From: Varanus komodoensis
Taxonomy: Eukaryota > Chordata > Lepidosauria > Squamata > Varanidae
Assembly: GCF_004798865.1 (NCBI RefSeq)
Contig: NW_025335568.1
Span: forward strand, 54,221,162-54,285,161
Reading direction: 5' to 3'
DNA length: 64,000 bases
Positions 43,311 through 56,300 of the stretch are shown here, piece after piece. Each line of letters starts with the position of its first letter. Within the stretch, counting starts at the first letter, position 1. The notes under the pieces were generated by a model that searched no databases, was not told the DNA's origin, and saw only the letters and a program-made list of their open reading frames with translations. A program made the translations under genes and the position numbers.

Positions 43311-45085
43311 CTCATTTACACACAACAATGGAAGTGTTTTATTATTATATTTAGTATTGTTATTGTTCCTGGGTTGAAAAAAATGACCAAGAGGGCTAGA
43401 AGACCCCAGGCAAAAGCCTTTCTTAACTCTGCCTCTTGATATCCTTCAACTGGAGGACTTGGTCCTGGGATCACATGCATACAAAGCTTGTGGTCCTGAG
43501 CTAATGCAGCCACTTCTCCTTCTGATAGGTTTCCATTTGTTTCCTTCACTCATTTCTCCTCACTTGTCAGTCCTGATTTCATTGTTGAGAGTAATTTGTC
43601 TACCACATAGATGAGTTATTACTTTTTGGTGAGTGGCTTGAACAAAAGAGTGTTTGTTTGTTTTTAATGCAGCAAACCAACATGGAGAAGTCAAAGAGAA
43701 GATAGCGGGACTTGAGATGATGGACTGCAAAAACAGGTAGGAAGTAGTTTGAGCAGGGGGACAGAACAGGAAGATACAGCAAGCCATCCTTCTTGGAACT
43801 TCCTATGGAAATTTTAATTTTGGCAAAGATGGAGAAGATACTTCTGAGGAGGTGTGGAATCCAGGGAGTGTCTTTAAATATGAGCCCTGTGCAGCATCTA
43901 TTTCTGCTTCTTAAAGGTCTTTTTTAAAAACACTCACACACCTCTGGCTACATCTTCATTTTTGTTGGCACTGGCATAGAAAAAAAAAATCCGACCCCAT
44001 TAGAAGAAGGGGGGGGGGGAGAACAGCCAGGTGGCACGTCTATTTGCCCACCTAGTCAGCTGTGGAAAATACAGAATGATTGAACAAGAGTTTCTTAAAA
44101 TAACATGAATGCTGAGGCAGAAAAGCTGCCAATGCCAGGGATTTTGGAGTTAAAAGGAAATGCAGTTACCGCTATCTCCTACACACACACGCATACGTGT
44201 GCGTGTGCGCATGGGAAAAGGTTGGAATGACAATTCTACTTACCCACCACTGTCATTTCAATGTTGTTGTTGTACCTTTTCATGTAAAATTTGAAGCAAC
44301 ATGTATACAACTGCTTGCCGGTCATATACTTCTACTATGCAAGGGGCTGAAGTGTGGATGCACCAAGCTGGGTGCATCACCTGCACTAGATTTTTCAGAT
44401 TAGGGAAGGTGGAGTAGTATTGATCCCATGTGCAAAGCCCCCTGGCTTGCTGGCCTAGGATCAGTGGCAGCACAAAGTGTGTGTGTGTGTGGGGGGGGGT
44501 GGCATTCATGCAGCATCCATGGCAGCTATGCAGGAAGATGCAGGGGCAGAAATCCCCACTGCAAAATTAGAGAGGTGGCAGATGGATTGCATTTCTTTCT
44601 GCCTAAACTCTGAATTGGATGGCAGAACCTGGCATGGCTTCTGCAGCTCACCCCAATTCAGCGAAAAGAAGGCAGTAAAAATCCATCTCTTTATAGACCA
44701 GAGAAATTCCTATGCAAGGGGCAAGGAAGCATAATTCAGGTCCTGTTCTGAAGGTCTCAGACAGAACAAGGATAAGTTGCTGCTCCAGGTCAGTATTGCA
44801 AAGCATTGCCCCTGGCTGCCTCTCACTGGGTCACAGTCTAGCAACAAATTCATGTTTGTGTGCCTCACCTTATTCACCTTAGTTTCTCCCCCTCCATTAT
44901 CATCTTCCATGAGTTGAAGACAAACATCTTCCTCTTCTGGGGAGAAATATCGAAATAGTAAAATCAGAGTAGAAAAGAAGGATGGAAATAATGGAATGGC
45001 TTTCTCTATTGCAGTCATTTGGCCTGCAACTCATGGAGAGCAACAAGAACAGCAATGGAAAGAAGATGGCCTGCTAACAGGGAGT
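43311..45085. other. Simple-sequence patches only
   Basis: A G10 run at 44010-44019, an alternating AC/GT patch at 44180-44212 and (GT)n-G10 at 44478-44500. No exon or transposon recognised. Confidence 0.4.
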
Positions 45086-45087
45086 GA

Positions 45088-45240
45088 AACTATCTCAGCG
45101 GTGGAGGACTTGTTTAGCATGCAGAAGGTTCCAATTTCAATCTGTGGTTTTTCCAAAGAATCCTGCCGGAGACCTTGGAAAGCAGCAACCAGTTGGTGTT
45201 AGCATTACTGGGCTATGTAAGCCACTGTTCTACAGAATGC
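45088..45240 (+). mobile_element. tRNA-derived SINE (second family), degraded
   Basis: CTCAGCGGTGGAGGACTTGT, TTAGCATGCAGAAGGTTCCA and ATTTCAATCTGTGG cover the tRNA-like head. CCTGCCGGAGACCTTGGAAA, GCAGCAACCAGTTGGTGT and ACTGGGCTATGTAA follow the body of the 19205 family. Confidence 0.6.
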
Positions 45241-46900
45241 TCAGCTGAAGGCCTGTGTTTTTACACTTCTTCATCACCAGAGTCACTGAAGCAGGGTTCT
45301 TGTGCCTTTTTCTCCCTTACTCAAAACTTGCTGAGTTGATTTGTGCCAGAGGAGTTAGGGCTGGCAAAGGGTTCTGTCTGAAATCATGGAAGTTCAGGAC
45401 AGAACATACTGTGCTAGATAGACCAATGCCTTGATTTGGAATCAGGTAGTTGCCCATGTTTCCATGATTCCTCTGTAGATCCAGGGGATGGCTGGGGCCT
45501 GGAGTCCATCTCTGGACTCCTTTGCATCATTTACTTCCTAGGAAATGCAGTCCTACCATTAAGCAGAGCGAGGTAACCACCTTAGGTTGCAGGCTCTGAG
45601 GAGCAAGACAGAGCTGTTTGTGTCACACAGCTTAACCTGTCCCCCTGAAGCTAGTGCCTTGTTCTCAGCCAGCTGCGGTGGAGGACACTTTGCCATCCTT
45701 TTGCCAATGCTGAAGTAGGATTCATCTGCCAGTCTGGTTGGCTTTTATCTATGGAATAAGGATGGTGCCATCTTGTCCTTTGACTAAGAAAGCAAAATGA
45801 CTTGGGCCAGCCCTCAGTAGTCCCAACAGAGAGAAGGGGATTATGGGATACTGAGATAAAATGTGAACTAGGCTACAGCGTTGTTGCAGGTATCTGCCTG
45901 TTGTTCTGGAAAATTATTGAGAAAATACATATATAAGGATCTTTGTATTTTGGGGGTATAGAGTATATACTGTTTTCATTTCCAATCTAGAAAGCAACAA
46001 GATGTGTTCCACACAGCACACCACTGGAAAACCCTAACTTAAGGCACAAGTTTGGACAGAAAAATGGGCTAGAATTTCCAGCATGCCTCAGCAAGGTATG
46101 CCAGGAACTGCAGACCATTTTTCTGTTTAAACAGAAATAGGATTGCACGCTTAAAGTATTTCTTTTTGCCTATAAACCAGTTCTGCTTCCACACCCACTG
46201 GGTTTAAAAAATGTGGAACTCTCTATCTCATGTGTATAATATAAGCCAGTAATTAATCCACATTCCTTAGTCAAGAATGTTAAAGGAAAAGAGAAAAAAA
46301 TATTTCCATCGTTTTTGTATAGAAATGGAATCTATACAGATACAGGCTAAGAGGTACTTGGCTAGGCTATCGGCTGGAAAAGTTTAAGCAACAACAAAAT
46401 CCCTTTGAAATATAGTAATGTTAGATTTAGAACTGAACCTTTAAGTGGAGTATTGATTGCAAAAGCTTGTCAGCCTGGAAAAACAAAGGAAGGCATGGTT
46501 AGTTTTATTATTATAAGTCCTGTTTTATACTTGTTTTCTCACAACCTGAATAAGACCATCTGGTTAAAATATCACCTCTAACCTCATTTTTCTGCGTCTG
46601 TTGGGCATTCATGAATTGGAAAGCTACTAACATAGGCTAATAAAGACAGCTGTGTTTTGGAGATTTGGAGCTGCAAAAATACTCCAGATGAATCCACTGT
46701 GGGATTCTAAAACAAAATTTCACACTGGAAACAACTGAATTTGTTATTTGATTTCAATTGCACAAATAACATGTAAAGGTACAATAATGTTCTTTTCTTT
46801 CTTTAAGGTGGGTTGATAATTATAAATGAAGCTTTTGAATTTGCAGAAGCAATGAAGAGTTGTGAAGTCATTTGGACTTGCTGCATGGCTAGCAATTATG
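45241..46900. other. Probable old repeat at 45480-45830; otherwise nothing
   Basis: The block 45550-45830 (GTCCTACCATTAAGCAGAGC, GTGCCTTGTTCTCAGCCAGC, TTCATCTGCCAGTCTGGTTG) has the feel of a dispersed repeat but occurs once here and I cannot name it. Confidence 0.3.
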
Positions 46901-46904
46901 CAAA

Positions 46905-47325
46905 TCTGATGTTGTTATATGCCAATCAAGTTGTCTCTGACCTATGGCAACCCTACAAATGAAACCGTTCCAGAATGTCCTGTCCTTCATAGTCCTACTC
47001 AGCTCATGCAAATTCAAGACTGTGGCTTCCTTTATGGAACTGATCCACCTCATAATTGGTTTTCCTTTTCTTCTTTGGCCTTTACCTTTGCCTAGCACAA
47101 TTGTCTTCTCTAGGGAGTCTTGCCTTCTCATGATGTGAATGAAGTATGACAGCCTCAGTTTTGTTATTTTTGCTTCAAGGGAAAGTTCTGGCTTGATTTG
47201 ATCTAAGTTCTACTCGTTTGTCTTTCATCAGTCCAGGCTCTCCTCCAGCACCAAATGTATCCATTTTCTTCCTTCCATCTTTTTTCACCATCCAGCATTC
47301 ACACCCATACATAGTGAGTGAATTG
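46905..47325 (-). mobile_element. RTE/Bov-B-like LINE fragment
   Basis: The minus strand encodes MRRQDSLEKTIVLGKGKGQR, RKGKPIMRWISSIKEATVLN, LHELSRTMKDRTFW and NGFICRVA, the C-terminus of RTE/Bov-B-like ORF2 in squamates. The 3' end on that strand reads GGTTGCCATAGGTCAGAGAC, then AACTTGATTGGC. Phrases CATTCACACCCATACATAGT and CTTCCTTCCATC match the copy at 7815-8226. It is 5'-truncated and lies at the same orientation as that copy. Confidence 0.75.
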
Positions 47326-50300
47326 GCATTATAATCACGGAAGTTGTTCTTGATGATGTTTTTATTTTCATGATGATGAGGAGGAGGATGAAGGTGACCA
47401 TGCCATCAGTGTACATGGCTCCTTACAAATTAATGAAGACAACATAGATAGTTCCCTGCCCTCGAAGTGTCTGATTAGAGGATGGGTGGTATGCAAACAA
47501 GGTGAAAAGAGAGGAAGGAAGGGATAGCCATTAGTAAGGAGAGAAAAGAACCAGAGTCAAATGCTATTGCACACCCTTAAGCTTGGTTACACTTTGGCCT
47601 GTAGATGAAGATGATAATCCAAAGTTTTGTGAAGGGAACTTGTCTGTGTATTATCTCAGAATCTGCGCAAGTGAAACAACCTTTAAACCAAAATCATTTA
47701 TCCATAATTACAAATAAATGCTGTAAAAGCTTATTGATATCTTCATGTCAGCACAGACGTAGGTTCACACAGCATGGTAAGTCATGGCCATTTATATACC
47801 AAGGTGTCTTGTCATGTTGTCTCAACCCAGCAGCATGGTTTTTGAAACACTCTGGAAACACAACAAGCCACCTCTGGCTTGTAAACCACCATGAATTATT
47901 GTGTACCATGAGAGATGGAGGTTAGGACAAAAAAGAAATGTCTATTGGATTGTTCCCATGTTTTGTGTATTGCTCAAGAGTCTAATTTAGGCAAACATAT
48001 AAAACTATTCTGGCAGTTTTCGCCAGATCCTAATGCTAATGTTGCTTTATTTACTGAAAAATAACCTATGATTTCTACCATGCTTGATGTCTCTCTTTCT
48101 CCTGACATTGAATATAATCCTCACAACTGACCAACGCATTTCTGGGGTGACCATGTATTCTTCTTTGCAGAAGCAGTCCTCTGTTTGAAGGACAGTGAAA
48201 GGACAGTCCTTGTTTTGAAGGCACCATTTATTTCCATGAAGGTTGTTTTGGACAACAACCGCCATGATCTTGGCATGCTGTCTAGGGCTGGTGGAGTCCA
48301 AAAATACCTAGAGAAGCACAAGATCCTTATCCCTGCTCTGTTTGAAGTCTGTGCAGGCCAAGTCTGATTTAAGGCTAAGGAAGGCTAAGGAGGGAGGGCA
48401 GCAGCCTTGAACTTGCCCACTGAACTTGAACAGTAAGCGGACTGAGTGGAAGGCACGTAAGTCACCCGTTCCACCTTCCTCAGGGAGATATATTGCACTG
48501 CTTCAACTATAGCCAAAATGTACATCTATACACATAAGCTACTGCGTGCACACTTAATGCAAAACACTGTCCTTAATGGTGAGTCATCATAAAGTGGTTG
48601 CTCTGCATATTTCTCATCATATCTGCATCATGATATGTCAGCACTCCCCTTCTAATTCCTCCATGGTTCTTCCTTTCTCAAGAGATCACACAGGCGTGTC
48701 TTGGAGATATCCTTGGTTGCTTCTCTCTTCTTCTGCAACTGAGGGCCAACTCCCATGGGCTATGGCCTAATCAGCTCCAAACATATCAGCTGTTCATTCT
48801 GTTTACAAGCAGGGATGTGCAAATCAGCACTTTATGAGCTTCCAAAATCCTTCATTTCAAAGTCTGTTATAGCTGGAGTCTGTATCAATTCGGGTTGTTA
48901 TGCATATGAAAATCTATACATATTTTCATGCATTCTTCTCCAAATATATTCAACAATCACACATATCTTTGGAATATATGCAGCATTCTTCTCTTATTGA
49001 TTAAAGCATATTTGTGTGCATTGTTCTGAAGTATGCATTGTTCAAATGTACATTTGCAATTCTTTTTATTTTCAGGGTTCTGTGAATCACTCTGCAAGCA
49101 CAGAGATATACAGATTCTGACTGCAGATTGTATCAAGTCTGTTTTCAGTCTGGAAGGTGCCAACTGGGCAACTTTTGACCAAAACCAAACTGAAATGAAT
49201 TTCTCATGTGTCTATAGTCATAAGATTGAATCACATCTTAAAAATCTCTGGTTGAAGCCTTTTCAATGTCTTCAACTTGTTGAAAATAGTACAAGAAGAC
49301 CAGAAACGTGGAAATTTCTGTAAGGGCATAGAAGGGGCTTCTCAGGTGATCACACCTATCCCCCCTTCTTTAGAAGGGTGATATGATCTATCTTATGGCA
49401 TCTGGAACACCCTCTGCACCCCAGATCATAAATAAATAGTGTGTATTACCTGTTGTCATTACTTGTTTCTCAGACAAAAGTGGTTTGTGTAGTAGTAATG
49501 ATAATAATGAGTTCAAATGTACATGCAACTATACAATGAGTAAGCAATGTTGTTTATTATTTTTAAAGCTTGGAAGGCACCTATGTTTTGAAACTGACCT
49601 GACCCTGACCTTCTAATATATTACCAGGGTGGCTTATAATAATACATTGGTAAAGTGGTAATAAATCAGTAAGCTTTTGAAGGATGAATTTTTAAAAGCA
49701 GTATATCAAGAAGTTAGACAGTATGGATTTTCCACCTTCAGTGCCAGAATCTGTCTCAAGCTATTGCTGCTTGCAGGCATCAAGTGAAGCCACAATCCTG
49801 CCCCTGGGCAGACTCAGTAACTCCGAGTGAAGCTTCTGCTTTCATTTGGGAACGTGCCTATTCTGACTTCGTTGACTCTAATTTCAACCTTTGATGAGCA
49901 GAAACTTCCTTGTGATCCTCATTCTCTCAGCAAGAGAACCACCAGTGCTAAGATTAAACTTTGGGCCTTATGTCACATACTCCTCAGAATACCACTGGTG
50001 ACCAGAGGAAAACAACCCTGGAAAGAACAGCTGCTTCTAAGATGAGACTGTCGTGACCTGCTCTGGAAGGATTGTGTAAACAGCTGTCCGTAGCACTGTC
50101 AATGTCAGGCTGTAATATGGTTTGGCTGCACATAAGTTGCTGTGGCTTCCCCCAGGAACCTCACTTGAGTAAGTCAGTATTGGGAAAGGTTGGCGTGTCT
50201 TTAATTTTGGAAGAGCCGATGTGAGATTCTGAAGCAGAGCTCTTTTAAAGAATGGAACCCGTGTGTCTATATGCTGGCCTGGCAAAGATTAGAAGTGTTG

Positions 50301-51170
50301 GCAGAGGGCTTGGACTGAAGGTAGAGAAAGCATTCAGCTTTCCTTCCATTATAACAACAGGGCCCATCCAAATGGACTCTTCTTCGTTGGTGCTCTGAGC
50401 TTTACAACTGAGCTGGGATTAAGCAAACAAACTCTGTTCATGCTATCAAAAGATCAGCTGATAGATGCGCAGTGCGATCTTAGCCTGCACCATGCCTTGC
50501 GCGATCGAGACCGTATGAGCTGTGTGTGCTGGAGGACTTGTGTTGGGTTTAAACAGCTGCGTGTGGCATGAAAACAACCTTTGGAGGGAAAAGCAGGCTG
50601 AGAGACTTGCTAACCAGCTGCCCTCTGTAGAATTTTTTTTCAAGAATGTCGGAAGTCATGAACTGTCATTTTGATCAAAGCTGAATGATCAAATGGGGAT
50701 GCCACTCAGCTGCTGAATGCCTATTCCACCTCTCCGACATGTGTTCAGTAGCCTAACTCTTTTTTCCTTCCCCAGACTAGGGCTTGTATCCAATCTTAGA
50801 CTACACCAATCTATACGAAAGGTCTAACCAATCCTTCTTCAAGTTAGACTAACACTGGGCACAATCCATTGGGTATAACCTTAGATTTGGCTATATATCT
50901 AGGTTTGAAACTTTGAATATTACTTGGATTAGGCTGCAATGTGAAATTACAATTTGCATGTCTTTGTGGGCTTTTACAATCTTGCAGTGAAGGAATGGGT
51001 GGGTGGTTTCTCTCTCTCTCCCTCTCTCTCTCTGTATGTGTGTGCGTGTGTAACTGTGATATCTAGATTGAACGCATCGATTTGTTGGGGTCATGTACAG
51101 TTGGCCCATACTAAATTCATGCTGAAAGTCCATCCGATAAAATATGGACACATGTTTGTGTTTGTGTTTG
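47326..51170. other. No confident feature
   Basis: Almost 4 kb without an exon, RNA gene or transposon that I can support. Small open frames overlap on both strands. A (TC)n patch lies at 51010-51036. 47755-47920 may belong with 36010-36240 as an old dispersed repeat. Confidence 0.35.
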
Positions 51171-51175
51171 CTTTT

Positions 51176-51176
<1 letters not shown>

Positions 51177-51224
<48 letters not shown>
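51177..51224 (+). repeat. (TTGC)12 microsatellite
   Basis: Twelve uninterrupted copies of TTGC. Confidence 0.95.
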
Positions 51225-51225
<1 letters not shown>

Positions 51226-52180
51226 AAATATGAAGGTCATCTGGATCACGGGCGTAAAGAAATGACATATGTCTTCCAAGCATATAATACAACACTGTGA
51301 CTTCTATATTTGCAGATATCCTGTTTTATCCTGTTTTTCTCTCACTTCACAAAGAAAACTCAGTGCTTGAAGGAACTGCAAAACTGGGATGTGCTAGAAT
51401 GGCCTAAGATAAATTTAGCTGAAGCCAAGAATGCCCCTGGTTTGGCTCTGGAAAGCATACGCAGCAGCCAAGGACATTGGGAAGGCTGGTGCAGTGTCAA
51501 CATGAAGCACACAGGGTATGGCACTTTACGAGGAACACAAGTAAATTACATATATCCTATGTGAATTCCATGCAAGATTCAAAAGCACTATGTGTTGACC
51601 CTCACAGAAGACATAATTAAATGGCACAAGGAAAGCGTGATAACTTGCTGATGTCGACAACCAAGAAAATGCATGTGCTTTAATTCTTCCAGAAAGGTTT
51701 CAGAAGCTGAAATTTTAATTGCTGAACTAAGCTAATTTCTAAGTTTTATTTTTGCTGAATCTCAAACTAGTGCTGAATATTTATTCTTTATTGCATGGTA
51801 GGGCCCTAGCAACCATTCTAAATTTCTCATGATTTAGAATTTTTCCAAGGCCATTTATTAATTTAATTTAATTTAATTTGGTCCTCAAAGGGGCTAACAA
51901 TAAAATCCAGTTTCGACACAGAATATTAATTTAAAACTCACCATGGAAGCTGATTAAAAGCATGAGTTGAATCACAACAATAAAAGGAGTGAACAACATT
52001 GACCATTTTAAAAAAAACCTCCTTCAGCTACAGACCAGCGTATATACTAAACCCCTTCCTTGCTGAAAACATCCTTGTGTGCAAGCAGAAGAGCAACAAT
52101 GAGGGAAAAAAACCTAGCCTCCCTCGTCTATGTATTGTGAAGAATCCCAATTATTCTTCCATGGGGTTTGCCACTTCATT
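51225..52180. other. No feature recognised
   Basis: No exon or transposon recognised. A (TTTAA)n patch of about five units lies at 51855-51880. Confidence 0.35.
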
Positions 52181-52250
52181 AGTATAGTTATTTAATTTCT
52201 ATACAGCCCATAGCTGAAGCTCCCTGGGCAGTTTACACCAAAGTAAACAT
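52181..52250 (-). mobile_element. LINE 3' end trace
   Basis: ATTTAATTTCTATACAGCCC and ATAGCTGAAGCTCCCTGGGC are the reverse complement of the 'gcccaggg..agc...gggcggtatagaaat' ends of CR1/L2-group LINEs seen at 8300-8345 and 55000. Confidence 0.45.
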
Positions 52251-53888
52251 TTTTCCTCAATGTCTCAAAGCTATATCAGATATCTTGTGGGGAATTTAAA
52301 ATGGCAGTCGGCTCCCAGAACCAGCCATCCACCACTGTGGGACCTGGGCCTGCATTCAGAGTGGGTCCAGCAGAGGCGTGTGGGCCTTCATGGCTGCCTG
52401 GTGCTGCTTCCATCTCAAGGAGGAAGTGCCATCAACCTCAGCAGAAGCAAGCATGCATAGAACTAGGAAAGTGGTGTTTGATGGAGCTTTGAATGTATCT
52501 CATGATAATCTTGTTCATGGTGCTGTCCTCAGAATGGAAGAACCAGAATAAAATTGACTATCAAATTAAGAAACAGAGGATTGATCTTAAATTTCTGATC
52601 ACCGATCATTATTTCCCTTTGGTAGCCAAGCAACGTTGACAATAATTACTTCCAGTTCTAAGAAAAGGACCCAATATGAAAAATCAATGAACAGATGAAG
52701 CTGCCTTAGAGAGACAACTGGATCCATCCCGAAGCCTTGCAAAAATAGCAGCCAAGGTGACATCCCAAAGGTAAAGGGCTAGACCAGTTCTGACATCCCA
52801 GTAAACTGAGCAGGAACCCCAGCACAGGATGTCTGGGGGTGCTGAAGGGAGGCATAGGATTTCCTCTCTTAGGTCTTTGTATGGGAGCTGTGCTGACTGA
52901 TATGAACATGTCAAATGCCTCTGACAGTAAGGGAAATGATTGGGAATTACCAGAGAAGTTGGAAGTTAGATCAAGATCTGCCTTGTTATGTAGGCATAAC
53001 ATCAAGTTTCAAATGGAAACTTTGCCTGCTTAAGCAATCCATGTAGGAGACAAAACCATTTTTATGGGCTATTCAGAACATATGTATTCACCCCAAATCA
53101 TGATATAGTTTGCATAATTCTGACTTAATTCGGTAAAGGGGAATTCAGGGGTGGCTCTAGTTAAAGCAACCCTCCCCAGGATTAACAGATATCAAGTGCT
53201 CTGAGGGAAAGGAGGGGTGAGGGAGAGCAAGCACGCAAAGAGATGGTCAGGACCTGTTCTCCCCACTCCCCAAACAGGACCCAGTGATATTGGGAGCCCC
53301 ATGAGAACAAGCCTCAGATGCTGGGTCCTGCCAAGCAGAGCTGGTTGGGTTACTCAGATCTCCTCTTCCTCCTCCTCTGCATTTTGACCATGCGTCTTGT
53401 GGTAGCTGTTGCATTTTCTGACTATTTTAAGATATTGTGAGGACTCTTGTCAAAACATAGGAAATACACCAACCACATAGGATGTTAATTTGCTGTGAGT
53501 ATTATTTCCTTGTGAAGACATTAGGGTTTCTTTCATCAACATGGGTTCCATGCAGTGGACTAGAGCTTTGTGTATGAGGTGGGCAATGAATCCCTACAAG
53601 CATGAAGATATGTGATATATTGATATATCTGGTTTAAAATATTGCAGTTTCTGCTAATATGCCACAGGTTCCCTCCAACATGCCACAGCATAGCAGAATC
53701 CTGAAGATATCATGATCCATGAAGTTCAGCTCCTAAGTACTGTAGTGAGAATTGAAGATCATCTAAATGATCTTTCATGGATCACTTTCAAGCCTGTTAT
53801 TCTTGTCAGGAGGGAGAGTTAATGGAACTAGGAAGACCTCTGGAGCAAAATGATCAACTATCCTTTTTGTGTTAACCTGCTGGCAGTT
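52251..53888. other. No feature recognised
   Basis: Unclassified. Short frames on both strands near 52684-53033 overlap and have no family resemblance. Confidence 0.3.

Positions 53889-53890
<2 letters not shown>

Positions 53891-53971
<81 letters not shown>
53891..53971 (+). repeat. Compound (CT)23(GT)17 microsatellite
   Basis: A pure CT run at 53891-53936 changes directly to a GT run at 53937-53971. Such runs are highly mutable. Confidence 0.97.
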
Positions 53972-53972
<1 letters not shown>

Positions 53973-54975
53973 TCCAAACATATGAAGAGCTGAACTTTGT
54001 AGATTCCAAAGGACAGGCTTTTATGGAGGGGAACATGGTTTTGGAATCCACACACCCCGTGTCCAACACAGATGAGATTGTTCAAGCTATGTATCTGTGA
54101 AGATGCATACAATTTAGAGGAAACTTAGAGAGCTGAGTTTAGTTTAGTTTATGCTGTGTAATTGGCAGAGTGTTATGAAACTGGCTTGATCCCCTAAAGA
54201 TCTGATGGGGAAGCAGCAGACTCTTGAATATCTGTTCAGATTACTAGTGCTGAATCCCTACCTATGTTCAATTGTGTATGTAAATAAATTGTATTAGCAC
54301 AAAACACTTGCATAACTCTGTTCTTAGGAATCCAAATCCTGGAGAAGCAATGGAATTCTTCAAATCTCAGCACTTAGAGAATTAAGGTGCATGTAGCAAA
54401 ATTGTTAAATTGAATAAAAATGGATTTAAACAGTCCTCAAATTCGATGTAAGTAGATCTATCGTCTGTCTATCCTCACTTTGATCTATTATTGCTTGTTT
54501 CTTGCCATCAATAGAGATGGGGCAGATATTCATCTGGCTTATTTAATGTTCCATTTTTGAACTAATCTAGAAATAGACACTCAGTTATCCTTGAAAATTC
54601 ATATTTCTAATTTTGCAATGAAGTACTCCCATTGAAAAACATAAAAATATGCATATTAGTTTATGAAAAATGAATATTCATGACAATGATGTTAAAATGC
54701 ATTCCATTGGGAAAATTATGCACAAAAATGTGGATACTGAGCCCAATTATATGCAGGCGTGCCGCTCTGGTAAAAGTGATAGACTACATTTAGCGCCTGG
54801 AGGACCATAAGCTGCCCACCTCAGGCTGAGCCTGCAGGCTAGGAATGTGTTGAAGCTCCATGGAAGCAGAGAGGAAGTCTGTGAACACCGGTGGAATGAA
54901 GGATGCACAGTCAGGAGCTTTCTTCTACATCACGTGCAGTAGTACAAGAAGGCTGCTGCATATGATGCAGAAGAG
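53972..54975. other. No feature recognised
   Basis: AT-rich. No exon or repeat that I can support. Confidence 0.3.
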
Positions 54976-55440
54976 ACATTTCTTTATTTAAAACATTTCT
55001 ATGCCGCCCCCGTCGCAACAAAGCGTCGGGGCGGCTCACAAAGAATACATAAAAACATACATAAATAATAATAATATAACAATTAAAAAAAACATTTTAA
55101 AACCCCCGGTACAGTCTCGGCTAAAAGTTTTAAAATCCTAATTAATTCAATAATTTAACAATTAAAATAAGTTTTAAATAAAAAGGTCTTAGCCTGACAC
55201 CGAAAAACAAATAACGACGGCGCCAGGCGGACCTCTCTGGGGAGCGCATTCCATAGATGGGCGCCACCGCAGAGAAAGCCTCCTCTGGGTACTCACCCTC
55301 CTAATATCTTTCATGGAGTGTTCCCGGAGAAGGGCCTCTGCCACCGATCTCAAGGGGCGGGAGGGCATATATGGACGCAAGCGTTCCTTTAGATAACCAG
55401 GTCCCAAGCCATTTAGGGCTTGATAGGTCATAACCAACAC

Positions 55441-55833
55441 CTAGAATAGGGCCCGGACTTCAATCTGGAGCCAGTGGAGCTGATGGAGAACTGGGGTTAT
55501 ATGAGAACAATGCCCAGTCCCCGTCAGCAACCTGGCAGCTCTATTCTGCACCAACTGAAGTATCCAGACCGTCTTCAAGGGTAGCCCCATGTAGAGCGCG
55601 TTACAGAAATCTAATCGGGAAGTTACCAGCGCGGGTGTCACTGTCGCCAGGGAGTTGTTCTCCAGGAAGGGACGCAGCTGATGTATCAGCCGAAGCTGAA
55701 GGAAGGCGCTCCTCGCCACCGCCGTCACCTGAGCTTCGAGAGACAGCTCAGGATCAAGGAGCACTCCTAAGCTGCGAACCCTGTCCCTCAGAGGGAGTGC
55801 AACCCCATTTAGGACAAGGCCCAAGTCCCCCAT
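55441..55833 (-). pseudogene. CR1/L2-group ORF2 C-terminal frame
   Basis: A 130-codon minus-strand open frame with the LINE hallmark sequence FCNALYMGLP and QNRAARLLTGT (the conserved 'QNAAARLLTG' block), then ITPVLHQLHWL. It stops at 55441, one codon before the related VMTYQALNGLGPGYL at 55189-55440. In intact elements 'ALFKVLVMTYQALNGL' is continuous, so a single in-frame stop interrupts the protein. It has no intact reverse transcriptase core in the window. Confidence 0.8.
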
Positions 55834-55835
55834 TC

Positions 55836-55935
55836 NNNNNNNNNNNNNNNNNNNNNNNNNNNNNNNNNNNNNNNNNNNNNNNNNNNNNNNNNNNNNNNNN
55901 NNNNNNNNNNNNNNNNNNNNNNNNNNNNNNNNNNN
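55836..55935. other. Assembly gap (100 N)
   Basis: Exactly 100 N, a conventional gap of unknown length. 55685-55833 is repeated without difference at 55951-56099. The right flank opens with AGCTTCGGCTGATACATCAG, then CCGAAGCT, an almost perfect palindrome. Confidence 0.98.
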
Positions 55936-56190
55936 AGCTTCGGCTGATACATCAGCCGAAGCTGAAGGAAGGCGCTCCTCGCCACCGCCGTCACCTGAGC
56001 TTCGAGAGACAGCTCAGGATCAAGGAGCACTCCTAAGCTGCGAACCCTGTCCCTCAGAGGGAGTGCAACCCCATTTAGGACAAGGCCCAAGTCCCCCATC
56101 CTGAGGCCCGAGCCACCCTCCAACAGGACCTCCGTCTTGTCTGGATTGAGCTTCAGTTTATTTACATGCTCATTGATTCCTCGGGAGCAC

Positions 56191-56300
56191 TGCATGAATG
56201 CTGGGCTGGCCCACCAGGAGCTCAGATTCATGGAAGTGACAAAGCGGACCGGAGGCTGGAGAACTGAGCCCAAGGAAACTGATAGACCCCAAAACAGATT
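56191..56300. other. Junction upstream of the LINE, unassigned
   Basis: Directly follows the 5' truncation point of the LINE. No repeat recognised. Confidence 0.3.

Larger units (their letters stand above)
54978..56190 (-). mobile_element. CR1/L2-group LINE, 3' part, crossing an assembly gap
   Basis: Minus-strand LINE. From high to low coordinate: NKLKLNPDKTEVLLEG near 56110-56155, MGDLGLVLNGVALPLRDRVR, SLGVLLDPELSLEAQVTAVA, RSAFLQLRLIHQLRPFL, then ALVTSRLDFCNALYMGLP, QNRAARLLTGTGHCSHITPV and LHQLHWLQIEVRALF, a stop, VMTYQALNGLGPGYLKERLR and PYMPSRPLRSVAEALL. This is the thumb and C-terminal part of CR1/L2-group ORF2. The 3' untranslated region has GTGAGCCGCCCCGACGC and GGGGGCGGCATAGAAATG with a short (TTTA)-type tail. 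It is the youngest of its family here. The 149-bp block MGDLGL..LRL appears twice because of the gap (see 55836). Confidence 0.85.

Noticed and set aside
53775-54112. Minus-strand frames with histidine-threonine and arginine-glutamate runs
   Set aside because: They are translations of the compound CT/GT microsatellite.
55635-56036. 133-codon plus-strand frame across the N gap
   Set aside because: It runs through 100 undetermined bases and is antisense to LINE ORF2.
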